The translations under genes were made by a program, and so were the position numbers. The notes under the pieces were generated by a model. The model did not search any database and was not told the origin of the DNA. It was given only the letters and a program-made list of their open reading frames with translations. Below are positions 53,769-63,104 of a stretch of DNA of 64,000 bases, piece by piece (the first letter of the stretch is position 1; each line of letters opens with the position of its first letter). The stretch spans positions 558,001 to 622,000 of the forward strand of contig CP121691.1 in NCBI GenBank assembly GCA_038396585.1. Direction: 5' to 3'. Source of the DNA: Vallitaleaceae bacterium 9-2 (GTDB lineage: Bacteria > Bacillota > Clostridia > Lachnospirales > Vallitaleaceae).

Positions 53769-54571
53769 TAAATAGTGGCATTAAGTTCTCCGCCGATAAG
53801 AATGATGATACTGCTAATATATAGCCAAATCAGAAGAATAATAATGCCGCCTAGGCTGCCATAGATCATAGAATAATTGCCAAAACGATTGATATAGGTG
53901 GAATATAAAAGTGAAATACTAATCCAGCCTAGTGAGGCAAATAAAGCTCCGGGAAGAACTTGTCTAAAACGTAATTTTTGATTGGGAACAAATTTATAAA
54001 AAAGAGAAAATGAAAAAATCAGCATTAATACAGGAAAGACAAAGCGTAGTTGATACCATAGTGCTTGAAAAATACCGGTGATACCTAAAAAGCCAAATAG
54101 GAATTCGCCGATTTTTTCGCCAAAAACAAGGAAAAAGAAGGACAGAATAATGAGCATTGGAATGCCTAAGGTTGAGAAAAGAGCTAAAAGTAATGTTTCC
54201 CAAAAAGGACGGTTTTCAATGGTATTGTAAGCAATATTTACACCCTTTATCAGTGCGCGAATACCTTTTAATGCACTCCATAACGTGGTGACCATACCAA
54301 AAGACAATAAAGTTATATTTCCGCTTTCCATTATGGACTCAATGGTATTTAGAACAATTGAAGCAGATTCAGAAGGCAAGAGCGCTTCGATTTGATTAAT
54401 CAACATGCTTTCATCAATGGAGGTCAGCCCAATGACACTCAACAAAAAAATTAAAAAAGGAAAAATAGATAAAATGAGATAGTAAGAGCATTCTGCAGCC
54501 AATCCAGTTAAATCATCAGACTTTATTTTTTTAGCTAATCGTTTAAGATAAGCAAGAATTGTATATAGCAT
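53741..54571 (-). CDS. YihY/UPF0761-family membrane protein
   Basis: Protein of 276 aa with six hydrophobic helices, including the family opening DDLTGLAAECSYYLILSIFPFLIFLLS and the late segment FGNYSMIYGSLGGIIILLIWLYISS. The family was once called ribonuclease BN by mistake; its role is unknown, with some members linked to the envelope. The frame stays open up to 54898, but TTAGGAGGATACGCT directly precedes the ATG at 54571, and the added stretch has no family resemblance. The 3' end overlaps the GGDEF-EAL gene by 28 bases tail to tail. Confidence 0.9.
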   Translation of the reverse strand: MLYTILAYLKRLAKKIKSDDLTGLAAECSYYLILSIFPFLIFLLSVIGLTSIDESMLINQIEALLPSESASIVLNTIESIMESGNITLLSFGMVTTLWSALKGIRALIKGVNIAYNTIENRPFWETLLLALFSTLGIPMLIILSFFFLVFGEKIGEFLFGFLGITGIFQALWYQLRFVFPVLMLIFSFSLFYKFVPNQKLRFRQVLPGALFASLGWISISLLYSTYINRFGNYSMIYGSLGGIIILLIWLYISSIIILIGGELNATIYQSKLENFT

Positions 54572-54686
54572 AGCGTATCCTCCTAACCTTTGGTTTTCTA
54601 TAGTATAGCACAGTATAGCGGGGAGATGTCTATGCAATTGGTCTTTTTTGTGATATATTTGAATGGGAGAAAATATAGGAGAAGAT

Positions 54687-56996
54687 ATGACAAAAGCGAA
54701 ATTAAAAATTACGTGGACAGCAACAATTATTATTTTTTTAACGTATTTTATAGTTGTATTTTTGGAAATAGACATACTAGGGAATATACTTTCACCTATT
54801 GTAACGTTTATGGCGGCGTTGTTTGTGTATAAGTTTTTATATCGAAAAAATCGACATCTTCTTATACGTGAAGGGATGCTTTGTATTGCGCTCGGCATTT
54901 TTAGCTGGGGAATTGTTGATATATTATGGGCTATTTATTCGTTTATATTTAAATTAGACCCCTTAAATACATGGATAGAAAATGGTTATGGATTAACGAA
55001 TATTTGCTTTTTTATTGCCATTGCTTTTTTTGAAGTTCATGAACTAAAAAAGTGGCATGGTTTTCAGGTACTTATCGATGCATTGGCTATTTCGTCGACA
55101 TTTACGATTGTGGTGTGGGTCATTTTTGCGCATGAACAATTAAATATTACAATGATTTTAAATGACGGAGTCATGTTAGGTCTTATGATTGTTGACTTGA
55201 TTAGTGTCATTTGGATTAGTCTTTGGTTTTTCTCCATTGGTCAAAAGGTAGTTCCGACCTATTTGCGTGTCGTTCTTTCTGGTATTGTCTTATTTATCTT
55301 TTCCGATTTAGTTTTTTATTATCAATATTATAATGGATTGTATAGGCCCAACTCACTTTTGGATGGGCTATATGTTTTATCCTTTATCCTCATCATGTTA
55401 GGCGCAACATTTAAGACATCCGATACGAACGAAATAATGCTTAACCCACAGGTTGTTGAGGAAGAGTACTCGGATATCAAAGGGATAAAGATAAAAGGTA
55501 TATTTTTGCTTTTTGCTTCATTCATCTTGATTATTTATCAAGGCTTCGTCCTTGAGTATATTTTAATCCTTCTACTTATTGACTTGCTTTTTTTAGTTTT
55601 TTCGATATACATTCAGCGCAATATGTATCGGGAACAACTCTTAGAAAAAGAAAAAGAAGTTAATCAAACACTTGAAGCCAGAGTGAAAAAAAGAACAGAA
55701 GAATTGAATCGTTTGTTAAATGAAGATGCTGACACAGGGCTACCAAGCCAACGACATTTTACGCAAAAACTTGAAAAAGCGATGGATGTGTGTGAAGAAG
55801 GAAAAAGTGTAGGGGTTTTTCTTGTTGAAGTCAATAAATTCAAAAACTATCAAACCCTTTTTGGTGTAGATTTAAGTAAGAAATTGCTTAAAAGTATTGG
55901 ACAAAGGATAAAAAGTTATCCGCATGAAAAGTATGACGCCGTGGCAGTTTTTGAGAATAGCTCCTTCATAATATACCGTAGTGGAACCTATACGTATAAG
56001 AGTAATATTCAAATGGCAGAGAGTTTATTAAAATGGTGCCAGGGTAATTATTATATTGACAGTTTTGATTTTCATATCACATTAAACATTGGAATTGCGA
56101 TGTACCCCTTTGACGCCAAAACCCAAGAAGAACTGTTAAAGCATGCGGATATTGCGATTAGTCAATCACATCTTCACGGGGTCAACAAAATAATGGCTTT
56201 TGATCAACGCTTAGCCAAAGAAGTATATCGTAAACATATGCTTGAAATGTGGATGAAAAAAGCAGATTATGAAAATGAATTCAGCCTTCATTATCAGCCA
56301 CAGTATGATATAAGAACAGAGGCATTTAATGGATTTGAAGCTTTGCTACGTTGGAAGCATGACGATGGGCAATTTATTTCACCAGCAGAATTTATTCCGA
56401 TTGCTGAAGAGACAGGGCTGATTATACCTATAGGCTATTGGGTAATGGAAAAGGCGATTAGCCAATTAGCAAAATGGGATAAAAAATCAACGGCAGCTTA
56501 TAAGATATCGATTAATGTTTCGGCTAAGCAACTGATTGAAAAAAGCTTTATTAAAGAATTTCAAACAATTATTGGGAAGTATCATGTAAACCCACATCAA
56601 ATAGAAATCGAAATTACAGAGAGTATTCAATTAGAACAAAACACAGAGATTATTAACGTGTTAAAAATACTTCAGGAGTTTGGCGTTCAAATCGCAATTG
56701 ATGATTTTGGAACCGGATATTCTTCGCTGTTTTATTTGAAAAATGTTCCGATGGATCGACTGAAAATAGCTAAAGAGCTGATTGACAATATTGATATCAA
56801 TGCGTTTGATCGCACCATTGTGGCTTCAGTTGTGCGATTGGCAAAGATTAAAAATATAAAAGTCATTGCGGAAGGTGTAGAAACAAAAACGCAAAAAGAT
56901 GTGATTCAAGAATTAGGGTGTGATGAGATTCAAGGATACTATTTTGAAAAACCATTACCACACGATCAAATTCTAAAACAATACATACATGAGTAA
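54687..56996 (+). CDS. Membrane EAL protein with degenerate GGDEF domain
   Basis: Protein of 769 aa. About eight or nine membrane helices occupy the first ~310 residues, a coiled coil follows, then a GGDEF-like domain in which the active loop is replaced (FENSSFII where GGDEF is expected), and an EAL domain with FEALLRW, NVSAKQL, EITES and DDFGTGYSSL. The usual LKID reads LKIA, but the catalytic Lys is kept, as are EGVET and QGYYFEKP. It is therefore most likely a c-di-GMP phosphodiesterase, with the GGDEF part sensory. TAGGAGA fits the ATG at 54687. Close to the other GGDEF-EAL gene. Confidence 0.88.
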   Translation: MTKAKLKITWTATIIIFLTYFIVVFLEIDILGNILSPIVTFMAALFVYKFLYRKNRHLLIREGMLCIALGIFSWGIVDILWAIYSFIFKLDPLNTWIENGYGLTNICFFIAIAFFEVHELKKWHGFQVLIDALAISSTFTIVVWVIFAHEQLNITMILNDGVMLGLMIVDLISVIWISLWFFSIGQKVVPTYLRVVLSGIVLFIFSDLVFYYQYYNGLYRPNSLLDGLYVLSFILIMLGATFKTSDTNEIMLNPQVVEEEYSDIKGIKIKGIFLLFASFILIIYQGFVLEYILILLLIDLLFLVFSIYIQRNMYREQLLEKEKEVNQTLEARVKKRTEELNRLLNEDADTGLPSQRHFTQKLEKAMDVCEEGKSVGVFLVEVNKFKNYQTLFGVDLSKKLLKSIGQRIKSYPHEKYDAVAVFENSSFIIYRSGTYTYKSNIQMAESLLKWCQGNYYIDSFDFHITLNIGIAMYPFDAKTQEELLKHADIAISQSHLHGVNKIMAFDQRLAKEVYRKHMLEMWMKKADYENEFSLHYQPQYDIRTEAFNGFEALLRWKHDDGQFISPAEFIPIAEETGLIIPIGYWVMEKAISQLAKWDKKSTAAYKISINVSAKQLIEKSFIKEFQTIIGKYHVNPHQIEIEITESIQLEQNTEIINVLKILQEFGVQIAIDDFGTGYSSLFYLKNVPMDRLKIAKELIDNIDINAFDRTIVASVVRLAKIKNIKVIAEGVETKTQKDVIQELGCDEIQGYYFEKPLPHDQILKQYIHE

Positions 56997-57012
56997 ATTT
57001 ACGGAGGAAAAT

Positions 57013-58167
57013 ATGGAGAGAGAATCATTAAGTAAAAAGCAAATTATGGAACTTATTTTATTTTTTGGTATCGTGCTTGTAGCTGTCTTAAATATTGAGA
57101 TTGTGCTACAAATAGGAGGATACATTGTTAGGATTTTCTATCCGTTTACCCTAGGAGCGGCCATCGCTTTTGTGCTCCACGTGCCAATGCGCTTTTTTGA
57201 AAAAAAATTATTGAGTCGCTGGATTAAATCCATTAAAGTGCAACGAATCATTAGCTGTTTGATGACCCTTATTTTATTGACAGGTATCATTTTTGCTATT
57301 ATCATTCTTGTCATACCGGAAATGGTGGAAGCGGTTAATACATTAATATCCAGGGCACCCGCTCAATTTAGACGTTTACAAGCATGGATTGAGCCTTATT
57401 TTCATTATGTGCCCCTATTGGAAGAATGGGTTAATGCAAACTTAAGTAATATCAATTGGCAAGAGATGCTAAAAAATAGTTTGGAGTTTTTGTCTTATGG
57501 AGCCGGCAGTATTTTTAACTCAACAGTGGGAATTATTTCAAGTGTTGCAGCAAGAACTTTAAGTATTTTTATCGGAGTGGTTTTTGCGATTTATGTACTT
57601 TTTGAACAAGAAAATCTCAAACGACAAGGCAAGAAAATTGTGTATGGTTTTTTCAAAGAAGACAAAGCCGATGAAATCGTTCATGTGATGGAGGTATCTA
57701 GTCGAACGTTTTCTAATTTTATTTCGGGTCAGGTACTTGAAGCTATTATTTTAGGAACTCTTTTTTGGATAACACTTAGCGTGTTTAAATTTCCCTACGC
57801 ATTATTGATTGGTGTTTTAATATCTGTAACGGCGTTAATCCCAATTGTAGGAGCTTTTATTGGATGCGCTATCGGAGCTTTTTTAATGGTGGTTATCGAT
57901 CCGATGTTAGCATTGTGGTTTTTGATTGTCTTTATCATCTTGCAACAGATTGAAGGTAATCTTATTTATCCATTTGTGGTAGGCAATAAAATAGGGATTC
58001 CTTCGATGTGGGTGTTAATGGCGGTAACTATCGGAGGTAGTCTTATGGGAATTACGGGAATACTCATTTTTATTCCGTTATTTTCAGTTGTATATACTTT
58101 GCTAAAAGAAAAATCAAATAAACGATTAAAACTAAAAAAAGTCAGTCGTGAAAAATGGGCGAAATAG
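57013..58167 (+). CDS. AI-2E-family transporter (PerM/TqsA-like)
   Basis: Membrane protein of 384 aa with the typical seven- to eight-helix build of the AI-2E family, including VLEAIILGTLFWITL and the LIGVLISVTALIPIVGAFIGC and EGNLIYPFVVGNKIG segments. Proteins of this family export autoinducer-2 or ions such as Na+/H+; the sequence does not decide. GGAGG at 57003-57007 selects the ATG at 57013, so it begins 16 bases after the EAL gene and may be co-transcribed with it. It is followed after 12 bases by the aminopeptidase gene. Confidence 0.9.
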   Translation: MERESLSKKQIMELILFFGIVLVAVLNIEIVLQIGGYIVRIFYPFTLGAAIAFVLHVPMRFFEKKLLSRWIKSIKVQRIISCLMTLILLTGIIFAIIILVIPEMVEAVNTLISRAPAQFRRLQAWIEPYFHYVPLLEEWVNANLSNINWQEMLKNSLEFLSYGAGSIFNSTVGIISSVAARTLSIFIGVVFAIYVLFEQENLKRQGKKIVYGFFKEDKADEIVHVMEVSSRTFSNFISGQVLEAIILGTLFWITLSVFKFPYALLIGVLISVTALIPIVGAFIGCAIGAFLMVVIDPMLALWFLIVFIILQQIEGNLIYPFVVGNKIGIPSMWVLMAVTIGGSLMGITGILIFIPLFSVVYTLLKEKSNKRLKLKKVSREKWAK

Positions 58168-58179
58168 AGAGGAAATACT

Positions 58180-59226
58180 GTGAATACTACATTAAACTAT
58201 ACAAAAGAAATACTAAAAAACATCATTAATATCCCAAGTCCAAGCGGATATTGTCAAGAGGTCCTTGAATATATTTTTGAACAGGCAAAGGGACTAGGAT
58301 TTGATTGCTCGATGACGGCAAAAGGTAATGGCATTATTCATATTCCATGTCATCCAGATAATAATAAGAATAAAAAAGGTGTGCTGTTAACAGCGCATGT
58401 AGATACATTAGGGGCCATGGTGCGCAGTATAAAGCCGGACGGAAAAATTCGCATGACGAGTGTGGGCGGTTTTATGATGCAATCGGTTGAAGGAGAATAT
58501 TGCACAATTCATATGCGCAATAAAAAAACTGTTACAGGAACTATACTTAGTACGAAACCTTCAGTGCATGTCTATCAAGATGCTAGGTCCATGGAACGAA
58601 AAGAAGAATGTATGGAGATACGCTTAGATGAAGCGGTCACGACAAAAGAAGAGGTAGAAGCGCTAGGAATTACAGTTGGAGATTACATTAGCTTTGATCC
58701 AAGATATTCAGAATCTAAGAGTGGCTATATTAAGTCGCGACATCTTGATGATAAAGCAGGGGTTGCCATTTTGTTAGGATTAATGCATTATTTACATCAA
58801 CATAATGTGCAGCTATATCGTGATGTGACGATTATGCTATCTACATATGAAGAAGTAGGGCATGGTTCTTCCTATATTCCTAAAGACATAGACACATTGC
58901 TGGCTATTGACATGGGAGCGATAGGGGATGACTTAAGCTGTACAGAAAAAGATGTCTCCATATGTGTAAAAGACGGTCGTGGACCCTATGACTATGGCAT
59001 GGTTAATCAATTGATTGAGGTGGCAAAAACCAATAATCTATCATATGCATTGGATGTATATCCTTACTATAGTTCAGATGCATCAGCAGCACTTGCAGGT
59101 GGTCATGATATTAAGGCAGCGCTTATTGGACCGGGGGTACATGCATCACATACCATGGAGAGAACCCATGAAGAGGGATTGCAAAATACAGTGCAATTAC
59201 TTATCGAATGGCTTAGTTTACAATAA
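58180..59226 (+). CDS. M42-family metallo-aminopeptidase
   Basis: Zinc or cobalt aminopeptidase of 348 aa, member of the FrvX/glutamyl-aminopeptidase family. Metal ligands and catalytic residues are visible in order: TAHVDTLG, RHLDDKAG, YEEVGHG, AIDMGAIG and the final HASHTMER. These are cytoplasmic multimers that trim peptides. The GTG at 58180 follows GAGAGGA; no ATG is as well placed. It is 12 bases from the permease gene and 15 from recQ, so all are likely in one transcript. The insert around residues 115-150 is the usual PDZ-like domain. Confidence 0.9.
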   Translation: MNTTLNYTKEILKNIINIPSPSGYCQEVLEYIFEQAKGLGFDCSMTAKGNGIIHIPCHPDNNKNKKGVLLTAHVDTLGAMVRSIKPDGKIRMTSVGGFMMQSVEGEYCTIHMRNKKTVTGTILSTKPSVHVYQDARSMERKEECMEIRLDEAVTTKEEVEALGITVGDYISFDPRYSESKSGYIKSRHLDDKAGVAILLGLMHYLHQHNVQLYRDVTIMLSTYEEVGHGSSYIPKDIDTLLAIDMGAIGDDLSCTEKDVSICVKDGRGPYDYGMVNQLIEVAKTNNLSYALDVYPYYSSDASAALAGGHDIKAALIGPGVHASHTMERTHEEGLQNTVQLLIEWLSLQ

Positions 59227-59241
59227 AGAAGTGGAGTTTTT

Positions 59242-61077
59242 ATGCAAAAAACAGAAGTATTGAAGGATATATTTGGGTTGTCGTCTTTTCGCGAAGGACA
59301 AGAAAATCTTATTGATCATATTCTGGCAGGTAACGATGTTCTTGGAATCATGCCGACAGGTGGAGGTAAATCACTATGTTATCAATTGCCCTCAATGATG
59401 CTTGAAGGCACGACAATTGTTGTATCGCCATTAATCTCTTTGATGAAAGATCAAGTTGCATCCTTAGTCCAATCAGGCATAAAAGCTGCCTATATTAACA
59501 GCTCTTTGTCCTATCAAGAGTATGAATATATTCTTGAAGGGGCGAAAGCGGGCGAATACAAAATGATCTATGTTGCACCGGAACGCTTGCTCAATGAACA
59601 ATTTATTACGGTCGCTAATCAAATGCATATTACTATGATTACCGTAGATGAGGCGCACTGTGTTTCTCAGTGGGGGCATAATTTTAGGCCAAGTTATTTA
59701 AGGATTCCGGAGTTTGTCAAACGCTTAAACAATCGTCCGATTATATCAGCATTTACAGCGACCGCAACGACCCAGGTAAAGGAAGATATCATAGAGAAGT
59801 TGGAATTAGACACGCCTTTTTTAATGATAACAGGATTTAATCGGAAGAATCTATACTTTCATGTAGAACAGCCTCATGACAAATTCAAAGCGACCATAAA
59901 TTATGTAACACAAAATTTAGATAAATCAGGAGTTATCTATTGCTCTACGCGAAAAAATGTTGAGGATGTCAATGAACGCCTCCAAGCGGAAGGCATTCGA
60001 TCAACACGCTATCATGCAGGATTATCAGAAGTCGAACGCCATAGGAACCAAGATGACTTTATCTATGACCGATGTCCGGTTATTGTAGCAACAAATGCAT
60101 TTGGTATGGGGATTGATAAATCCAATGTAGCCTATGTGATTCACTATAACATGCCAAAAAATTTGGAAAGTTACTATCAAGAGGCCGGTCGTGCGGGACG
60201 CGATGGAGAGCCAGCAGAGTGCTTGCTTTTTTACAGTGGGCAAGATGTTCGAACAAACCAATTTATTATTGAAAAATCAGAAATTCCTACAGAAGAAGGT
60301 ATAGAGCTGGATGCAAAAACAATAAAAGCACTCAAAGAAAAAGAGCTTGAATTGCTTAAGAAAATGACTTTTTTTTGCTTTACAAAATACTGCCTTCGAC
60401 AAAATCTGCTAAACTACTTTGGAGAGAAATCGGAAAGTTATTGTGGAAATTGTAGTAACTGTAAAGCGATTTCTAAGGAAGTCGACATTACGGTGGATGC
60501 TCAAAAAATCATCTCATGTATTTTACGGACAGAGCAAAAGTATGGAACAACGATGATTGTTAATATTTTGCGTGCGAGCCGTAACCAAAAAATATTGGAG
60601 AATCAACTCGATCAAATATCCACCTATGGATTGTTGGAAGATATGTCGATCAAAGAGGTGAACGATCGAATTGAACATTTAATCGCCCAAGGGTTTATCG
60701 ATAATATTCATAGCCAGTATGCTATTTTAAAAGTAAAAAATAAATCTAAGGCACTACTTAAGGGAAAAACAAAACTTAAAATGCCGGTTAAAAATGAAGA
60801 GGCATTATCACTTAGTCCTTTGCATTCTAAGGATAAGACGATTAATCGACCATTAGATCAAGAGCTTTTTGCTAAGGTCAAGCAATTACGCAACACTATT
60901 GCAAAAAAAGAGAAGGTCCCAGCATATATTATTTTTCCAGATACAACATTAAAAGAGATGGTTAGAAAAATGCCTTCAACGGCGGAAGAGTTTCGCCGAA
61001 TTAATGGTGTAGGGAATGTTAAGCTCGAAAAATATGGTCGTGCATTCTTAGATGTACTTAATAGGCAAAAAAAATAA
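59242..61077 (+). CDS. recQ: ATP-dependent DNA helicase RecQ
   Basis: 3'-5' DNA helicase of 611 aa. Motifs: 0 (FREGQENLIDHIL), I (MPTGGGKSLCYQLP), II (DEAHCVSQWGHNFRPSY, in which motif II and the aromatic-rich loop are fused), III (AFTATAT), and VI (QEAGRAGRDG). The zinc-binding site is seen as C-x(n)-C-x2-C (YCLRQNLLNYFGEKSESYCGNCSNC), and a winged-helix domain follows. An HRDC domain makes up the last ~80 residues (LRNTIAKKEKVPAYIIFPD). The length is normal for RecQ. It acts in recombination and repair. The ATG at 59242 follows an AAGTGGAG site. Confidence 0.95.
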   Translation: MQKTEVLKDIFGLSSFREGQENLIDHILAGNDVLGIMPTGGGKSLCYQLPSMMLEGTTIVVSPLISLMKDQVASLVQSGIKAAYINSSLSYQEYEYILEGAKAGEYKMIYVAPERLLNEQFITVANQMHITMITVDEAHCVSQWGHNFRPSYLRIPEFVKRLNNRPIISAFTATATTQVKEDIIEKLELDTPFLMITGFNRKNLYFHVEQPHDKFKATINYVTQNLDKSGVIYCSTRKNVEDVNERLQAEGIRSTRYHAGLSEVERHRNQDDFIYDRCPVIVATNAFGMGIDKSNVAYVIHYNMPKNLESYYQEAGRAGRDGEPAECLLFYSGQDVRTNQFIIEKSEIPTEEGIELDAKTIKALKEKELELLKKMTFFCFTKYCLRQNLLNYFGEKSESYCGNCSNCKAISKEVDITVDAQKIISCILRTEQKYGTTMIVNILRASRNQKILENQLDQISTYGLLEDMSIKEVNDRIEHLIAQGFIDNIHSQYAILKVKNKSKALLKGKTKLKMPVKNEEALSLSPLHSKDKTINRPLDQELFAKVKQLRNTIAKKEKVPAYIIFPDTTLKEMVRKMPSTAEEFRRINGVGNVKLEKYGRAFLDVLNRQKK

Positions 61078-61090
61078 AAAATAAAAAAGT

Positions 61091-61266
61091 TTGCTTTTTT
61101 AGAAAATGTATGCTATAGTTATGCAGAACCTTAGTTGAGGGATAAAAAGAATTTTCATGAAAGATTAGATGATAGATTATACAGTGCGTACTTCGAATCA
61201 CCGAAATTTTGTAAAGCTTTTTTTAGAATCACATATTAAGGAAATAAAATTTCGGAGGAAACGAAT
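61091..61266 (+). promoter_or_regulatory. Promoter and long 5' leader of the cold-shock gene
   Basis: TTGCTT (61091-61096), 17 bases, TATAGT (61114-61119). The expected leader is about 140 bases, which fits a temperature-responsive cold-shock mRNA; GGAGG at 61255-61259 precedes the start. Confidence 0.6.
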
Positions 61267-61467
61267 ATGATGAATGGTACTGTAAAATGGTTTAATGGAG
61301 ACAAAGGTTTTGGTTTTATTACTGGTGATGACGGAGTGGACGTGTTTGCACACTACTCACAAATCAACAAAGACGGATTCAAAACTTTAGAAGAAGGCGA
61401 AAAAGTTACATTTGATTTAGCTCAAGGTCCTAAAGGTCCTCAAGCTGAAAACATTAATTCACTTTAA
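61267..61467 (+). CDS. Cold-shock protein (CspA family)
   Basis: Single-domain RNA/DNA-binding protein of 66 aa. RNP-1 (KGFGFI, residues 14-19) and RNP-2 (VFAHYS, residues 26-31) are present, and the opening [11 protein letters not shown] is diagnostic. The typical role is an RNA chaperone that melts mRNA structure, not always cold-induced. Two start codons stand side by side (61267 and 61270) and cannot be told apart; GGAGG lies upstream. The gene has its own promoter, long leader and terminator, so it is expressed alone. Confidence 0.96.
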   Translation: MMNGTVKWFNGDKGFGFITGDDGVDVFAHYSQINKDGFKTLEEGEKVTFDLAQGPKGPQAENINSL

Positions 61468-61491
61468 TCGTCATTTACGACGTAAATCGCA

Positions 61492-61524
61492 AAACATCAG
61501 ATGTATACATCTGATGTTTTTTTT
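61492..61524 (+). terminator. Terminator of the cold-shock gene
   Basis: A perfect palindrome AAACATCAGATGTA (61492-61505) with its complement (61506-61519), followed by a T run to 61524. Confidence 0.9.
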
Positions 61525-61599
61525 ATACGTTTCTAATGTATTTTCTCTTGAGATACGTTACAATAGTAATGATAGTTTAAATAGAAAGATGGAGGGATA

Positions 61600-63036
61600 A
61601 TGATGAAAACAATTAAAATTTATTTTTATAGCTTTATTTTATTATTGCTGCTTGTAGGATGTAATTCAGACGATAAAAATATTACACATGAAGAAGGACA
61701 AGATCAAGTTGAGGTCAATGTTGCTGACAATGGATCAGACGATGTTGTTAATAATCCAGAAGATGCTGTAGATAATACAGAAGATTCAATAGGACAAGAA
61801 GATGTGAATATCGATGAGCCAGAGGGCGAAGGCATAGAAGAAGTGACGCCGGAGGATGAAGAGGGGCAGATAAGCGAAGGGGGATCGACGACGATATCCT
61901 ATGAAGGAGAAATTCTTGACTTAACTGCGCCAGAAGATGAACAAGAGTATACATCCGGATTAGTGATTATTAAAAAAGAGCAAGATTATTGGAGAGCGGT
62001 TGATCGCCAAGGATATGTCTATCGTATTAGCACTTCGGCGCAATTAAAACCGGGGATGGTTATAAAAGATAACAACGTATCAATTGATGACGAAGGTGAA
62101 CGTTTTGTTGAATTAACATCCAGCTATGTATCTTATGAAGATTCGCTTATTCATCAAAAGAGCGCGGATAAAGCGGGAAAAGCTGTTGGCGACACCTTAT
62201 TTATGCAGTATGATTTGGGAAAGTCATTGGATTCTATTAAGGTTTTAGAAACAATTGGAAGTGGCATTAAGCGGTATACAATGGATGTAACATTAGAAAA
62301 TGGAGAAAAGACAACATTTCAATATACACTGTATGGGTATGAGGATACATGGATCATGCCATCGGCAAGTCATATCAATATGAATGGAAAAGTTGACAAT
62401 ACAAATGAAGCAACGGATGAAAACAATAGCGAAGCGACAGAGGCTACAGATGATGCGTCAGCATATGAAAGTGAAGGGATTCGCCGGGAAGGCCTTTATG
62501 ATAATGACAATGTGACCTATTATCAAGAGCATGAGCTTTTGCCACAATCAAATTTAACCCAAGGAACAGATGTATACGAATATATGACCAATATATATTC
62601 GGAAGATGGAAGTGGAAAACGTCAGTTGATTCATAAAGGTGGTCGAAATAGTTATTATGAGACTTTGGTACAATTTGGACAACGTGTGTATTTAAAAGCA
62701 AATGGTTGGGAACCTTTTAGCGAAGAATTTTCTGCGGGAATAGGGTTTTTAGATTTATCGGATAACACGTATAAAGTTCTTTATAACGGACCGATTATTG
62801 AGGGAAGTCTACGTGAAGATACTTTTTACTTTTTTGCAGACGATAAACTCTTAGAACTTAGTCTTGGAACAGGAAAATATGATAGTGTAACAACCTTGCC
62901 TGAGAGTATTAATGATACGATTTTAAAAATTATCGCAGTAGATGATGCAACAATGCGCATCAGCTTGGAGAGTGATGCAGTACGTGAATATGAGATTAAT
63001 CTTAGTGAAAGTACGATTAGTGAATATACTGAGTAA
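61600..63036 (+). CDS. Predicted lipoprotein with acidic linker, unknown function
   Basis: Secreted lipid-anchored protein of 478 aa. The signal ends in LLVGC (Cys21). Residues ~22-105 form an acidic, disordered linker of Asp, Glu, Asn and Gly. Then come a domain of ~180 residues, a second Asn/Glu/Thr-rich linker (about 268-290) and a C-terminal domain of ~190 residues with repeated short strands (YYQEHELLPQSNL, IGFLDLSDNTYKVLYNG, DDKLLELSLGTGKY) resembling a DUF5050-like propeller. That match is only by eye. ATGATG at 61600 follows TGGAGGGATA. Possibly surface exposed. Confidence 0.7.
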   Translation: MMKTIKIYFYSFILLLLLVGCNSDDKNITHEEGQDQVEVNVADNGSDDVVNNPEDAVDNTEDSIGQEDVNIDEPEGEGIEEVTPEDEEGQISEGGSTTISYEGEILDLTAPEDEQEYTSGLVIIKKEQDYWRAVDRQGYVYRISTSAQLKPGMVIKDNNVSIDDEGERFVELTSSYVSYEDSLIHQKSADKAGKAVGDTLFMQYDLGKSLDSIKVLETIGSGIKRYTMDVTLENGEKTTFQYTLYGYEDTWIMPSASHINMNGKVDNTNEATDENNSEATEATDDASAYESEGIRREGLYDNDNVTYYQEHELLPQSNLTQGTDVYEYMTNIYSEDGSGKRQLIHKGGRNSYYETLVQFGQRVYLKANGWEPFSEEFSAGIGFLDLSDNTYKVLYNGPIIEGSLREDTFYFFADDKLLELSLGTGKYDSVTTLPESINDTILKIIAVDDATMRISLESDAVREYEINLSESTISEYTE

Positions 63037-63057
63037 AGCGTTTTTTGTCTTTTAGTC

Positions 63058-63083
63058 GCTAAGAGGTTATATGACCTCTTAGC
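63058..63083. terminator. Bidirectional terminator
   Basis: GCTAAGAGGT (63058-63067) pairs with ACCTCTTAGC (63074-63083) over a 6-base loop, between the convergent lipoprotein and metY-type genes. Confidence 0.75.
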
Positions 63084-63104
63084 AAACTTAGACAGTGCAT
63101 GTGT

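Noticed and set aside
54572-54898. N-terminal extension of the YihY protein to 385 aa
   Set aside because: A strong AGGAGG site precedes the ATG at 54571; the extension crosses the promoter region of the divergent EAL gene and has no family likeness.
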